A stretch of DNA of 64,000 bases from DASRCB01 sp035653295 (lineage in GTDB: Bacteria > Acidobacteriota > Terriglobia > Bryobacterales > Bryobacteraceae): the NCBI GenBank assembly GCA_035653295.1, contig DASRCB010000233.1, positions 1-64,000 of the forward strand, read 5' to 3'. This document shows positions 39,328-47,768 of the stretch, piece after piece (the first letter of the stretch is position 1; every line of letters starts with the position of its first letter). The notes beneath the pieces are model-generated. The model did not search any database. It worked only from the letters and a program-made list of their open reading frames with translations, and was not told the origin of the DNA. The position numbers and the translations under genes were made by a program.

Positions 39328-41265
39328 TTACTGGCCGCGAGCCGGAGAAATCACGTTCAGGTCCGTCGTCACCGTAATTGCCGACGTCGCGATATTCGTG
39401 CCCGCGGGGGCGCTCGCCGTTACGGTCAGGTGCGTGGGGCTGAGCACCGTAATGCTCTTGACCACCACGTCCGCGCGGCCGAAGCCCACGGTGGTCGCGC
39501 CATCAGTAAAAGTCGTGTTCGTCCCGACCACATCCACCAGCGTATCCGCGCCCGCAGTCAGCGAAGCCGGCGCGACAGAGATGCTCGGCGCCCCCCCCGC
39601 CGGGTAGGTGTAAGTCGTCAGCGACGGCAGGAAAAGCGAGCTCTGGCCATCGGAATTCAGCGCAAGAATGCGCGCCAGATAACCGGGCCGGGCAGCCGGA
39701 GGCTCGACAGTAATGGTGTGCCCGCCGTCGAAACTCACGAACGCGGCTTCAATACCGTCGAAGAAAATTTGCGTGTCCTCGTTGAAGCCATTGCCGGTGA
39801 TGGCCATCGTTCCGTCTTTCTGTACGGCGATCCCCGTGATCGACGGGGGCGGCGCGCTGACGATATTCAGTGCTTCCGGCAGCACATAGATGTTGTCAAC
39901 GGAATCGATCACCAGGTGTTTCCAGCCCAGCGTCGCGGTCGGATTCACGGTGTAGTCCACGGCGAGATACTGATTCGGATTGGGCGCCGGATACGGCCGC
40001 AGGCTGCCTGCGACAAACTGCAGCGACGTGCCGAGCGACTGAATGAAGATTGCCGGCGCGATGTTGTTATTTGCGTCGAGCAATCCCGCCCCGGCCAACA
40101 CGAGCGTTTGTTTCGCCGTGCCGAACAACGCCGGCGGCGATGGAACGGCGATTGGTGTAATGGCTGCGTTTCCCGTTGGCACAAACCCGTAAGAGCGGAC
40201 CGAGTTCAGCGTAAGGGCGGGCCGGTGCTGAACGGGAATATTGAGGCCGGTGTCCAGATGCCCGGCTCGAACCGTCACCCCGCCGGCCGCGGTCCAGTTC
40301 CACGTGCCGGGATAAAACTCGGTTTCGAAGAAGCCATTCGGCGGGATCGGATTTCCGTTGACATCCACGGGATACCGGATGTTCAGGTTGGTGGCCTCGC
40401 CTTTCAGTGGCGCGGGCAGGGCGGTCGCATACACGATGTAAAAGCCCGGGGGAATTCCATCAATCTCGTAGGTCCCGTCGGGAAGGGTCATCGCGCTCAC
40501 CGGCTCGCCGGTGCGTGAGATTGCGACCACCGAGGCGAGATTCACGGGGCTTCCGTCGTTGAAGGTCACTTTTCCCGAAATGCTGCCGGTGGTGGGCGCG
40601 AAACCATCGGTCGGGTAGAGCAGGGAAATGCCCGCGATATCGTCAGCCGCGAGCGGATGCGCGCGGCTCGCGCCGGAAGTGACCGCGGTCGACATGACGC
40701 TCGACGTGGTGGTGTGCTGCAGCCCCAGTGTATGGCCGAACTCATGCACCAGGGTGGTGAAGAACAGCTCCTGCCAGCTCGGGATTTTGCTCATGTCGCG
40801 CCACAGCAGCAGCGTCGAGTGTGTGATCGGCACGAACGTGGGATTGCCTTTGGGCGGCGCGGCTGTGATGCTCGGTCCGCCCAGCGCCAGCAACCCGGGG
40901 GGAACATCGTCCGAGAACTCGACATCGATGCTGGGCGTGGCGCCCTGATCGGTTGCCGTGGGGTTGAACAGGCCGCCGTACCTCAGCCGAAGATCGGACG
41001 TGCTCACCTGACTCCAGACGTCAGCGGCTGCGCGAACTTCGCTTACGACCGCCTCATAGCTGTCGCCGGCCGCCAGCGCCGAAGGCCCCTGCGTCGAGAC
41101 GAAGAACGAAACGGTCTTGTTCGGCAGCGCGGTCAGATCGAACTTTTCGACGATGGGACTATAAGGCGGGGTCGCCGACGTCAGATGGACGTAGTAGTAA
41201 TAGCCCCAGCCCGGTGTGGTCAGCGTTGCCGCGAGGGCGGCGCCAATCGCCAGCCTGCGGCTCAT
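39328..41265 (-). CDS. Secreted matrixin-like metalloprotease with TIG-like domains
   Basis: 645 residues. A signal peptide (about 1-22) is followed by a metallopeptidase domain with the zinc-binding motif HEFGHTLGLQH (about 173), which has the extended HExxHxxGxxH of matrixin/metzincin enzymes. Next is a carboxypeptidase-regulatory-like segment (GKVTFNDGSPVNLASVVAIS), then IPT/TIG-like beta domains containing PPSITGIAVQKDGTMAITG. It is likely exported and acts on extracellular protein. Upstream is a small secreted gene whose stop overlaps its start. Confidence 0.85.
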   Translation of the reverse strand: MSRRLAIGAALAATLTTPGWGYYYYVHLTSATPPYSPIVEKFDLTALPNKTVSFFVSTQGPSALAAGDSYEAVVSEVRAAADVWSQVSTSDLRLRYGGLFNPTATDQGATPSIDVEFSDDVPPGLLALGGPSITAAPPKGNPTFVPITHSTLLLWRDMSKIPSWQELFFTTLVHEFGHTLGLQHTTTSSVMSTAVTSGASRAHPLAADDIAGISLLYPTDGFAPTTGSISGKVTFNDGSPVNLASVVAISRTGEPVSAMTLPDGTYEIDGIPPGFYIVYATALPAPLKGEATNLNIRYPVDVNGNPIPPNGFFETEFYPGTWNWTAAGGVTVRAGHLDTGLNIPVQHRPALTLNSVRSYGFVPTGNAAITPIAVPSPPALFGTAKQTLVLAGAGLLDANNNIAPAIFIQSLGTSLQFVAGSLRPYPAPNPNQYLAVDYTVNPTATLGWKHLVIDSVDNIYVLPEALNIVSAPPPSITGIAVQKDGTMAITGNGFNEDTQIFFDGIEAAFVSFDGGHTITVEPPAARPGYLARILALNSDGQSSLFLPSLTTYTYPAGGAPSISVAPASLTAGADTLVDVVGTNTTFTDGATTVGFGRADVVVKSITVLSPTHLTVTASAPAGTNIATSAITVTTDLNVISPARGQ

Positions 41266-41792
41266 TGCCTCACCTCCGCGATGCGCTGGATTTGCGCGCG
41301 CATTTGAGCCATGGCCATGTGCACCGGGGTGATCGCGACGTCGCGGCCCGAACTGTTCACTATCCGTTCCTGCGTCGATGTCTGCATCACTTCCGATCCC
41401 GCCGCCGCCGAATCGACGCTAAAGAGCCCCTGCGAAAGGCCGATGATGACATTCAGACCCGACTGCGTTCGCCACGCGAAAATCAGATACTCGCCGCCGG
41501 TGGCCAGCTCCGGAGCACCGGCGAAGGTCTGGCGCACTCCGTCCGCCACGCCGCCCGGGATGGCGATATCGATGGTGGTCGCCGGCCGGCCCTTCAACCG
41601 CTCCGAAACGCGCATGGTGTAAACGGTGTAAATCACCGGACCGCGAACCGCGGTGTGAGAGCCGAGCACCGTGCCGCGCACGATGGCTGTGGCGGCGGAG
41701 GTCATTTGATCGAGGGTCAGATATTGGAGGGTAGCCGCCCGCGCTGCCACACACAGCGCGACGATGGAAAACAGGGCAAAGTACCGGCGCAT
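41262..41792 (-). CDS. Secreted hypothetical protein
   Basis: 176 residues. A signal peptide (MRRYFALFSIVALCVAARA) is followed by a beta-rich domain (AIVRGTVLGSHTAVRGP, YTVYTMRVSERLKG, GEYLIFAWRT). It resembles small secreted acidobacterial proteins found next to matrixins. The stop overlaps the matrixin start by 4 bases, so the two are coexpressed. No catalytic motif is evident; an accessory or inhibitor role for the protease is only a guess. Confidence 0.7.
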   Translation of the reverse strand: MRRYFALFSIVALCVAARAATLQYLTLDQMTSAATAIVRGTVLGSHTAVRGPVIYTVYTMRVSERLKGRPATTIDIAIPGGVADGVRQTFAGAPELATGGEYLIFAWRTQSGLNVIIGLSQGLFSVDSAAAGSEVMQTSTQERIVNSSGRDVAITPVHMAMAQMRAQIQRIAEVRQ

Positions 41793-41920
41793 GGCTTGCG
41801 TTGGTTCACAGCAGGAGACGATCCACTCCGGATTATTAAAAACAAAGGCGATCTGCCGGCCGAACGATGGCGGTCTGTATCACCCTGACACGGCCCGTGC
41901 GCACTGTGTCCCAGGGCGCG

Positions 41921-43807
41921 CTACTGGCGAACAATCAGCAGCGGCGCGCTGATTCGGTGACGCACAGCATTAATGGTCGTTCCGAAGATTATGTCTTTGA
42001 AGGCTTTATGGCCGTGCGCACCCATCACCACCAAGTCCGGCTTCAGTTCTTCTGCGTAGCGGACGATTTCATCGCGCGGATGGTTCGAGTAGCGAACGAG
42101 AGATTTAGTTGCAATTTCCTGATTTTCAAGCGCTTCAGCAATTTGATCGAGATACGATTGCCCGGCCTTCACCTCCGCCGTGGAAGCCTCCGGTCCGTAC
42201 ATCTGGCTGGTTACGTCCTCCTCCACATGCAGCAGATACAGCGTGGCGTGGTGCGCGCGCGCGAGCGCGGAGGCATGCCGGATGGCTACGCGGTCCAGCG
42301 GCGTATGGTCCAGGGGTACGAGAATGCGCCGATACGTCAGGAGTGGAAGGCTCGCCGGCGCCGCTTCGGGTGGAAGCTGAACCGAAGCGAACCCGAACCG
42401 CCGTGGCAGGACGGGCTCGAAGAGAATCCAGAACACCAGCAGCAACAGCGCGCCGAGAATCGGGACCAGCGTGATTTCGAGGACCAGCCGATGGGGGCCG
42501 CTGAGCCACCCCGAAATGGTTTGGGCGGCGAGCCAGATATCCAGCCCAAGAATCAGCGCCGCGCAGGTCCACGCGGCGGCGCGCACCCAGCCGCCATTGG
42601 CAAAGGCGCCCATCCGCCGCTTGTCACTGGTGAAGTGAATCAGCGGGATCACCGCGAAGGGGAGCTGCAGGTTGAGAATGATCTGGCTGAGAATCAACAG
42701 CTGATATGTGCCGCTGTCGCCGGCCCAGACGATTGTAAGCGCCGCCGGGATGACTGCCATCATCCGAGTCACCAGCCGACGCAGCCATGGGCGCATGCGG
42801 AAGTTGAGAAAACCTTCCATCACCACCTGACCGGCCATGGTTCCGGTGAGCGTAGAAGACTGCCCGGAACAGAGCAGGGCAATGGCGAACACCACGCTTG
42901 CCACCGCGCTGCCCATGAGCGGCTTAAGCAGCAGATAGGCCTGTTGGATCTCGGTGACCACAATATGGCGGGTGAAGAACACCGTTGCCGCCAGAATGAG
43001 GATGGCGGCGTTCACCAGCAGTGCGCCATTCAGCGCCACCACGGAATCGATCAGATTGAAACGGCACGCCGCTTTCTTGTCCGCATCGTTCTCACCAATG
43101 CGGCGCGTCTGTACCAGCGCCGAATGCAGATACATGTTGTGCGGCATTACGGTCGCGCCAATGATGGCGATGGCCACATAAAGGCTTCCGCCGCTCAGGC
43201 GCGGAATCAAGCCAGTACCGAGTTCTGCGAAATCCGGGCGCGCCCACCAGATCTCAATCAGGAAGCATCCTGCGATTACGGTGATCAGAGCGAGCACGAA
43301 CGCCTCGATTACGCGCATGCCGCGATTGGTGAACCACAAAATCAGCAGCGTGTCGAGAGCGGTCAGCAGAACGCCGATCAGCAACGGGATATGGAACAGG
43401 AGCTGGAGTCCGATTGCCGCGCCGATGACCTCCGCCAGATCGCAGGCGGCGATGGCGATTTCGCAGAAGACCCATAAGGTCCACGAAACCGGCCGCGGGT
43501 AGGATTCGCGGCAGGCCTGTGCCAAATCGCGGCTGGTGACAATTCCGAGGCGAGCCGCGAGCGTCTGCAGCAGAATGGCCATGAGGTTCGACAGAACAAT
43601 GACCCACAGCAGCCGAAACCCGAAGCGCGCGCCGCCTTCCAGATCGGTGGCCCAGTTTCCGGGATCCATGTAACCGACGCTGATGAGATAGGCCGGACCG
43701 GCGAAGGCGAACGCGCGCCGCCAGAAGGAAGGATGGCGCGTGCTGATGGAAGCGTGGACTTCGGGCAGAGAAGCGGTGTTCAGCCCCTCGACCCTGTGCA
43801 CACTCAT
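41921..43807 (-). CDS. Nramp-family divalent metal transporter fused to a universal stress protein domain
   Basis: 628 residues from the ATG at 43807, preceded by a GGAAGGGG ribosome-binding site. The first 430 residues contain about eleven helices. The metal-site motif of helix 1 is YMDPGNWATD and of helix 6 is ATVMPHNMYLHSAL, both diagnostic of MntH/Nramp proton-coupled Mn/Fe importers. The last 140 residues form a UspA domain (RILVPLDHTPLDRVAIRHA, then VVMGAHGHKAFKDIIFG), whose G-x-x-G-H and G-(S/T) motif suggests ATP binding. The fusion implies nucleotide sensing of metal import. It is divergent from the FecR-like gene. Confidence 0.93.
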   Translation of the reverse strand: MSVHRVEGLNTASLPEVHASISTRHPSFWRRAFAFAGPAYLISVGYMDPGNWATDLEGGARFGFRLLWVIVLSNLMAILLQTLAARLGIVTSRDLAQACRESYPRPVSWTLWVFCEIAIAACDLAEVIGAAIGLQLLFHIPLLIGVLLTALDTLLILWFTNRGMRVIEAFVLALITVIAGCFLIEIWWARPDFAELGTGLIPRLSGGSLYVAIAIIGATVMPHNMYLHSALVQTRRIGENDADKKAACRFNLIDSVVALNGALLVNAAILILAATVFFTRHIVVTEIQQAYLLLKPLMGSAVASVVFAIALLCSGQSSTLTGTMAGQVVMEGFLNFRMRPWLRRLVTRMMAVIPAALTIVWAGDSGTYQLLILSQIILNLQLPFAVIPLIHFTSDKRRMGAFANGGWVRAAAWTCAALILGLDIWLAAQTISGWLSGPHRLVLEITLVPILGALLLLVFWILFEPVLPRRFGFASVQLPPEAAPASLPLLTYRRILVPLDHTPLDRVAIRHASALARAHHATLYLLHVEEDVTSQMYGPEASTAEVKAGQSYLDQIAEALENQEIATKSLVRYSNHPRDEIVRYAEELKPDLVVMGAHGHKAFKDIIFGTTINAVRHRISAPLLIVRQ

Positions 43808-43997
43808 AGGACCCCTTCCGTGACCTGAGTTTATCATCGGCGTCCGGCGCCTTTTTCGAAACGTGTCGGCCGCATTGAGCCGCCCGTGGCTGAAAAGCAC
43901 CACAGCCGGCAATTCGCTTCACCTACTTAGCTCGTTGATTAACAAGCTTTTATTGATCGGAATCCAGCGTGCACGACCGCCGGTGACAGGCGTGGCG

Positions 43998-45935
43998 ATG
44001 AAACGCAATCTTCTGACCGTGCTGGTTCTTGGGGCGCTGGCCGCATGGACTCAGGTCTACGACAGTCCGAATGGGGAACCCGGCGGGGCTCCGGATGCGG
44101 CAGCAGGTCCGGCGGATGCCTATGACCCCAGTCATGGCGTCGCGCGCATCAGCCTCATGGACGGGGATGTCAGTGTCGGCCACGGCGCTTCGAACGATCT
44201 GACTGCGGCGGCACTGAATGGGCCCCTCATGAGCCAGGACCGGCTTCTGACCGGGCCGCAATCCCGGGTAGAGGTCCAGCTCGATCGCGACAATATCCTG
44301 CGCGTGGGTGCCCGCTCGGACGTTCGTTTTAATGATATTGAATACGGCCGCTATCAGATACAGCTTGCAACCGGAACGGTTACTTTAACTCTGTTCGGGC
44401 AGACGAAGGCGCAGGGCGAAGTGGACACGCCCAGCGTTTCGGTGCGGCCTCTGGGTCCCGGCGCCTACCGAATCAGTGTGGGTGAAGATGCCGTTACCGA
44501 GGTCACGGTGCGCTCCGGCCAGGCGGAAATCTATACGCCGACAGGGACGCAAACCGTTCAGCAGGGCCAGACCATGCTGGCGCGCGGCCCGGCATCGGAC
44601 CCCGAGTTTCAGATGGAACAGGCCATCTCCATGGATGAATGGGACAACTGGAACGCCGGCCGCGACGAGCAATATCAGCAGCAGAGCCAGCAGGCATACC
44701 AGTATGTGAATCCCCAGATCACCGGCGCGGAAGACCTGGACAACAACGGTCAGTGGGTATACGAGCAGCCTTACGGGTACGTGTGGGCCCCGGCCGTGGC
44801 CGCCGACTGGGCGCCGTATCGCTATGGCCGCTGGGTGTGGGAGCCCTGGTATGGATGGACCTGGGTCAGCTACGACCCGTGGGGCTGGGCGCCGTATCAC
44901 TACGGCCGCTGGTTCTGGGGAGCGCATGGATGGTGCTGGTATCCGGGTGGGCTGCATGGATCGTACTTCTGGAGCCCTGCGCTGGTGGCGTTCTTCGGCT
45001 TTGGACACGGCGGGTTCGGTTTCGGGTTCGGTAACGTTGGTTGGGTGCCGCTGGCGCCGTACGAGCGGTTCCATCCATGGTGGGGGCGCGGGTATCGCGG
45101 CGAGCTGGTAGTCAACAATTTCAACGTCTACAACTCGTATCGCAACGCGCGGCTCGCAAACGGTGTGACTGCGGTGCACGGCTCCGATTTCGGCCGGCGC
45201 GGCTTCACTGGGAACTACGTCCGGGTCGGGGCGGCGGACCTGACCCGCGCCTCGATGGTACACGGGCAGCTGCCAATCACCCCAACACGCGAGAGCTATC
45301 GCATGTCGGATCGACCGGTGCAGATGGCGCGCATGCCACTGGCAAGCAGGACCGTGCAGTTCGCCCAGCACGGATCCTTCAGATCGCAGCCGCGCGGGTT
45401 CGGGGCAGGAGCTGCGGGCGCGCCACAGCGGCAGCCGGCGATCTCCGGCTGGGGCCGGTTTGGAGCGCCTGTCCGCACTGGCGCGCCGCAGACGGGTGGA
45501 TGGCAGCGGTTCAATCCGCAGACCAACGGCGCCGCCCGCACGTGGAGTTCGCCGGGCCTGCAGCACGGTTATTCGGCGCCCACAGGCAACGCGTGGCGAG
45601 GCGGGAGCCAGCCACTGCGGATCGCGCCGCAGATCGTGACCCCGCGGCCCTCGCAGACGTATTCCGCGCCGCGCAGCTACGGGCCGCCCGCGGGATACAG
45701 CGCGCCACGGAGTTACGGTCCGCCGGCCGGCTATTCGGCGCCTCGCTCGTACGGCGCGCCGCGAACGTATTCGGCTCCGAGTTACAGCGCGCCCAGGAGC
45801 TATTCGGCCCCACGGAGCTACAGCGCTCCATCACGCAGTTACAGCGCACCGCGGTCGAGCGGCGGCGGAGGCGGCGGTGGTGGTCACAGCGGTGGAGGCG
45901 GCGGAGGCCACGGCGGCGGAGGTCACCATCGATAA
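43998..45935 (+). CDS. Secreted FecR-domain protein with WY-rich region and YSAPRSY repeats
   Basis: 645 residues from the ATG at 43998. A signal peptide (MKRNLLTVLVLGALAAWTQV) precedes a FecR-like domain: GVARISLMDGDVSVGHGAS, LGPQSRVEV-type strand and VRSGQAEIYTPTG. From about residue 250 there are tryptophan/tyrosine-rich segments such as WVYEQPYGYVWAP and WGWAPYHYGRWFWG, as in DUF6600-like proteins. The C-terminus has tandem YSAPRSYGPPAG units and ends in glycine/histidine. It is likely a surface or periplasmic structural protein. A strong terminator follows. Confidence 0.85.
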   Translation: MKRNLLTVLVLGALAAWTQVYDSPNGEPGGAPDAAAGPADAYDPSHGVARISLMDGDVSVGHGASNDLTAAALNGPLMSQDRLLTGPQSRVEVQLDRDNILRVGARSDVRFNDIEYGRYQIQLATGTVTLTLFGQTKAQGEVDTPSVSVRPLGPGAYRISVGEDAVTEVTVRSGQAEIYTPTGTQTVQQGQTMLARGPASDPEFQMEQAISMDEWDNWNAGRDEQYQQQSQQAYQYVNPQITGAEDLDNNGQWVYEQPYGYVWAPAVAADWAPYRYGRWVWEPWYGWTWVSYDPWGWAPYHYGRWFWGAHGWCWYPGGLHGSYFWSPALVAFFGFGHGGFGFGFGNVGWVPLAPYERFHPWWGRGYRGELVVNNFNVYNSYRNARLANGVTAVHGSDFGRRGFTGNYVRVGAADLTRASMVHGQLPITPTRESYRMSDRPVQMARMPLASRTVQFAQHGSFRSQPRGFGAGAAGAPQRQPAISGWGRFGAPVRTGAPQTGGWQRFNPQTNGAARTWSSPGLQHGYSAPTGNAWRGGSQPLRIAPQIVTPRPSQTYSAPRSYGPPAGYSAPRSYGPPAGYSAPRSYGAPRTYSAPSYSAPRSYSAPRSYSAPSRSYSAPRSSGGGGGGGGHSGGGGGGHGGGGHHR

Positions 45936-46620
45936 GCTTTTCTGGCGAGGCTGAACGACTTTCTTCTTCCCTCAGGCCCGTGCAGGGCAATCCTGCCGGG
46001 CCTTTTTTCTGGCGTGAGCAGAAGTAGACATAATATGCATTATCGGCAAAAGCATAATGCCAACTCCAAACAGCACCAGTCGCCAGGAAAAAGCCGCCCG
46101 GTCGCGAACGCCGGTCCAGCACGATGAACGCGACGCACAGCGCCTGAAGGAATAGAAAATCAAGCAGCCCGAGGTCATACCGCGCGCCGCCGGGATACCG
46201 CACCGCGAGCCAGGTGTTCGATAACCGGCGCGGATGTTCGTGCGCCAGCGCGCACCCCAGCCGTCCCAGAGCGGCGGCGAATGGGACCGCGAATGCCGCG
46301 GTGTCCAGCAGCCGCAACGATTCAGCACCCGTGTACCGATTGCAGCCGCAACACAAAATGCCGGCGCACAATCCCGCGGCGGCAACCAGCAGCGAGCTCA
46401 TTCCTCCCAGATACAGATAACCAGCGGCGGCCGCCAGAGCTCCAGCCGCGCACATCCACACATACAGGGGCACAATCTCGGAACGAGCAATGCCCTGCCT
46501 CTGCGCGCGCCGTAGCACCATCCCGCGCAGACCAGAACGGCGGCCGCCGCAGGTGATGCTGAAACCGTGGATCTCCACACCCTCGACTCGGATCACCGGC
46601 GGCGAAGTCCACGGGATCAT
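45511..46620 (-). CDS. Divergent Lgt-like (prolipoprotein diacylglyceryl transferase) paralogue with extended 3' frame
   Basis: The first about 205 residues (46620-46005) have the Lgt layout: an N-terminal beta hairpin (VIRVEGVEIHGFSITCGG), several helices, and the conserved GR region as AAALGRLGCALAHEHPRR. The canonical GRxGNFxN is changed to GRLGCALAH, so catalysis is doubtful. The frame has no stop where the domain ends. It continues 165 codons through the convergent gene's terminator and its 3' 425 bases, where it is arginine-rich and probably not a real product. The true stop may have been lost, or a frameshift is present. It follows the lipoprotein gene by 6 bases. Confidence 0.6.
   Translation of the reverse strand: MIPWTSPPVIRVEGVEIHGFSITCGGRRSGLRGMVLRRAQRQGIARSEIVPLYVWMCAAGALAAAAGYLYLGGMSSLLVAAAGLCAGILCCGCNRYTGAESLRLLDTAAFAVPFAAALGRLGCALAHEHPRRLSNTWLAVRYPGGARYDLGLLDFLFLQALCVAFIVLDRRSRPGGFFLATGAVWSWHYAFADNAYYVYFCSRQKKGPAGLPCTGLREEESRSASPEKLIDGDLRRRGLRRLHRCDHHRRLRRRSTAVRCNCVMERCSSVGPNSSWARCNSEPNTFAARRTSEAPNSRPADRNSVARCIPRAARSCAARNTSARAAGSRSAARSAVAGSRLATRCLWAPNNRAAGPANSTCGRRRWSAD
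45660..45860 (+). repeat. Tandem YSAPRSY coding repeat
   Basis: About nine degenerate copies of a 7-11 residue unit (YSAPRSY with GPPAG or S spacers). At the DNA level the copies share the core TACAGCGCG or TATTCGGCGCC with synonymous variation. Confidence 0.8.
45974..46008 (+). terminator. Intrinsic terminator of the FecR-like gene
   Basis: AGGCCCG-T-GCAGG pairs with CCTGC-CGGGCCT around a GCAAT loop and is followed by TTTTT. It starts 39 bases after the stop codon at 45935. Confidence 0.9.
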
Positions 46621-46626
46621 CTTCTG

Positions 46627-47739
46627 CTACTCGCTTGCGATCGCGTTGGGAACACCCTGAACCGGGTATGTATGCCCAGTACCGTCCGATGCCGAAAGCA
46701 CCGAGACGGTGTTGTCGCATTGATTGCCAACATAGATCAGCGAGTCCTCTGTTGACGGAGTGCCCGTTCCAAAGAAGCCACTGCCGCTGCTCTGTGTGAG
46801 CGCTATGGGCGTGGGACACGCTCCCACGTTATAGTGCGACGTGACCTTGAAGGTTTTCAGATCGATCACATCTACGAAACCGGGGTCCATGCCCTCGCTC
46901 CCGGTATAGATGGTCACGTACGCCTTCGCGGCGTCCGGACTCACGGCGACGCTGTTGGGACTTCCGTTGTCGATCTGAATGGCGGCGAGCTGTTTCGGAG
47001 CGCTCGCCGACGATGAGTCGGCGAAAACATAAACGATATCGTTGGCGAAGTTCGGAACCACGACATAGCCCGAGCCCACCCCGATATCGCTGGCGCCTTC
47101 GGGAATGGAGACGCTCCCGTGATCGGCAATGGCGCTGGAGCCGATCTCGAGTTTGACGACATCGTTCCCACTGATGACGTACGTGTAAGGCGTCTGGTAC
47201 GAAACCGCGATCCCGTCGGGCTTCCGTCCCGGCGTAGGCAGCGTATTCACGTTCTGCGAGCCCTTCGCCAGAGTGATCACACTGATCGCCGAGTCATCCG
47301 GGTGCGTTGCGTACACTGTCGAACCGTTTCGCGCAAGGTTGGACACCCGGTGGCTTCCCGTCGAGATGTTCTGCGGCTGCGGCAGGCTGGACAGCTTCGA
47401 GGTGTCCACCCAGTTCACCCCCGCCCCGTTGGGAGCCACATAGACCAGCGTGGGTGGCGGCGGATACCCGCCGAAGAAGCCGCCAAGGAAGTAAGTACTG
47501 AGGCCCGGCGCCCCCAGCGCCACCATCGATCGGGTATCCACGGCGAGTCCGGTCGGATTCGGGTCCGCATTCGTGATTTCGTCGAGAAATCCTCCCCCGG
47601 CAATCCATGTCTGTGAGGTGCGGCCGAGGCCGCCGATGACGCCCTCGAAGCAACCGGTAGTAAAGAAACAGCTCGCCAGAACGCAACCGACGATCAGCAT
47701 CTCGGTTCGGCGCGACACGCGAAGTCTCGTTTTGTTCAT
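46627..47739 (-). CDS. Lipoprotein with YVTN-type beta-propeller repeats
   Basis: 370 residues from the ATG at 47739, with GGAGGA upstream. The signal ends in CFFTTGC, a lipobox-like cysteine. The mature part has beta-propeller repeats with the pattern SNSVAVSPDAAKAYVT, GIAVSYQTPYTYVISG and VYVGNQCDNTVSVL. Such propellers bind partners or ligands at the cell surface. It lies between a secreted TIGR03437-like protein and an Lgt-like enzyme, all on the same strand. Confidence 0.8.
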   Translation of the reverse strand: MNKTRLRVSRRTEMLIVGCVLASCFFTTGCFEGVIGGLGRTSQTWIAGGGFLDEITNADPNPTGLAVDTRSMVALGAPGLSTYFLGGFFGGYPPPPTLVYVAPNGAGVNWVDTSKLSSLPQPQNISTGSHRVSNLARNGSTVYATHPDDSAISVITLAKGSQNVNTLPTPGRKPDGIAVSYQTPYTYVISGNDVVKLEIGSSAIADHGSVSIPEGASDIGVGSGYVVVPNFANDIVYVFADSSSASAPKQLAAIQIDNGSPNSVAVSPDAAKAYVTIYTGSEGMDPGFVDVIDLKTFKVTSHYNVGACPTPIALTQSSGSGFFGTGTPSTEDSLIYVGNQCDNTVSVLSASDGTGHTYPVQGVPNAIASE

Positions 47740-47768
47740 TTGGTTCGTCCTCCCCACGTGCTGGTCCC

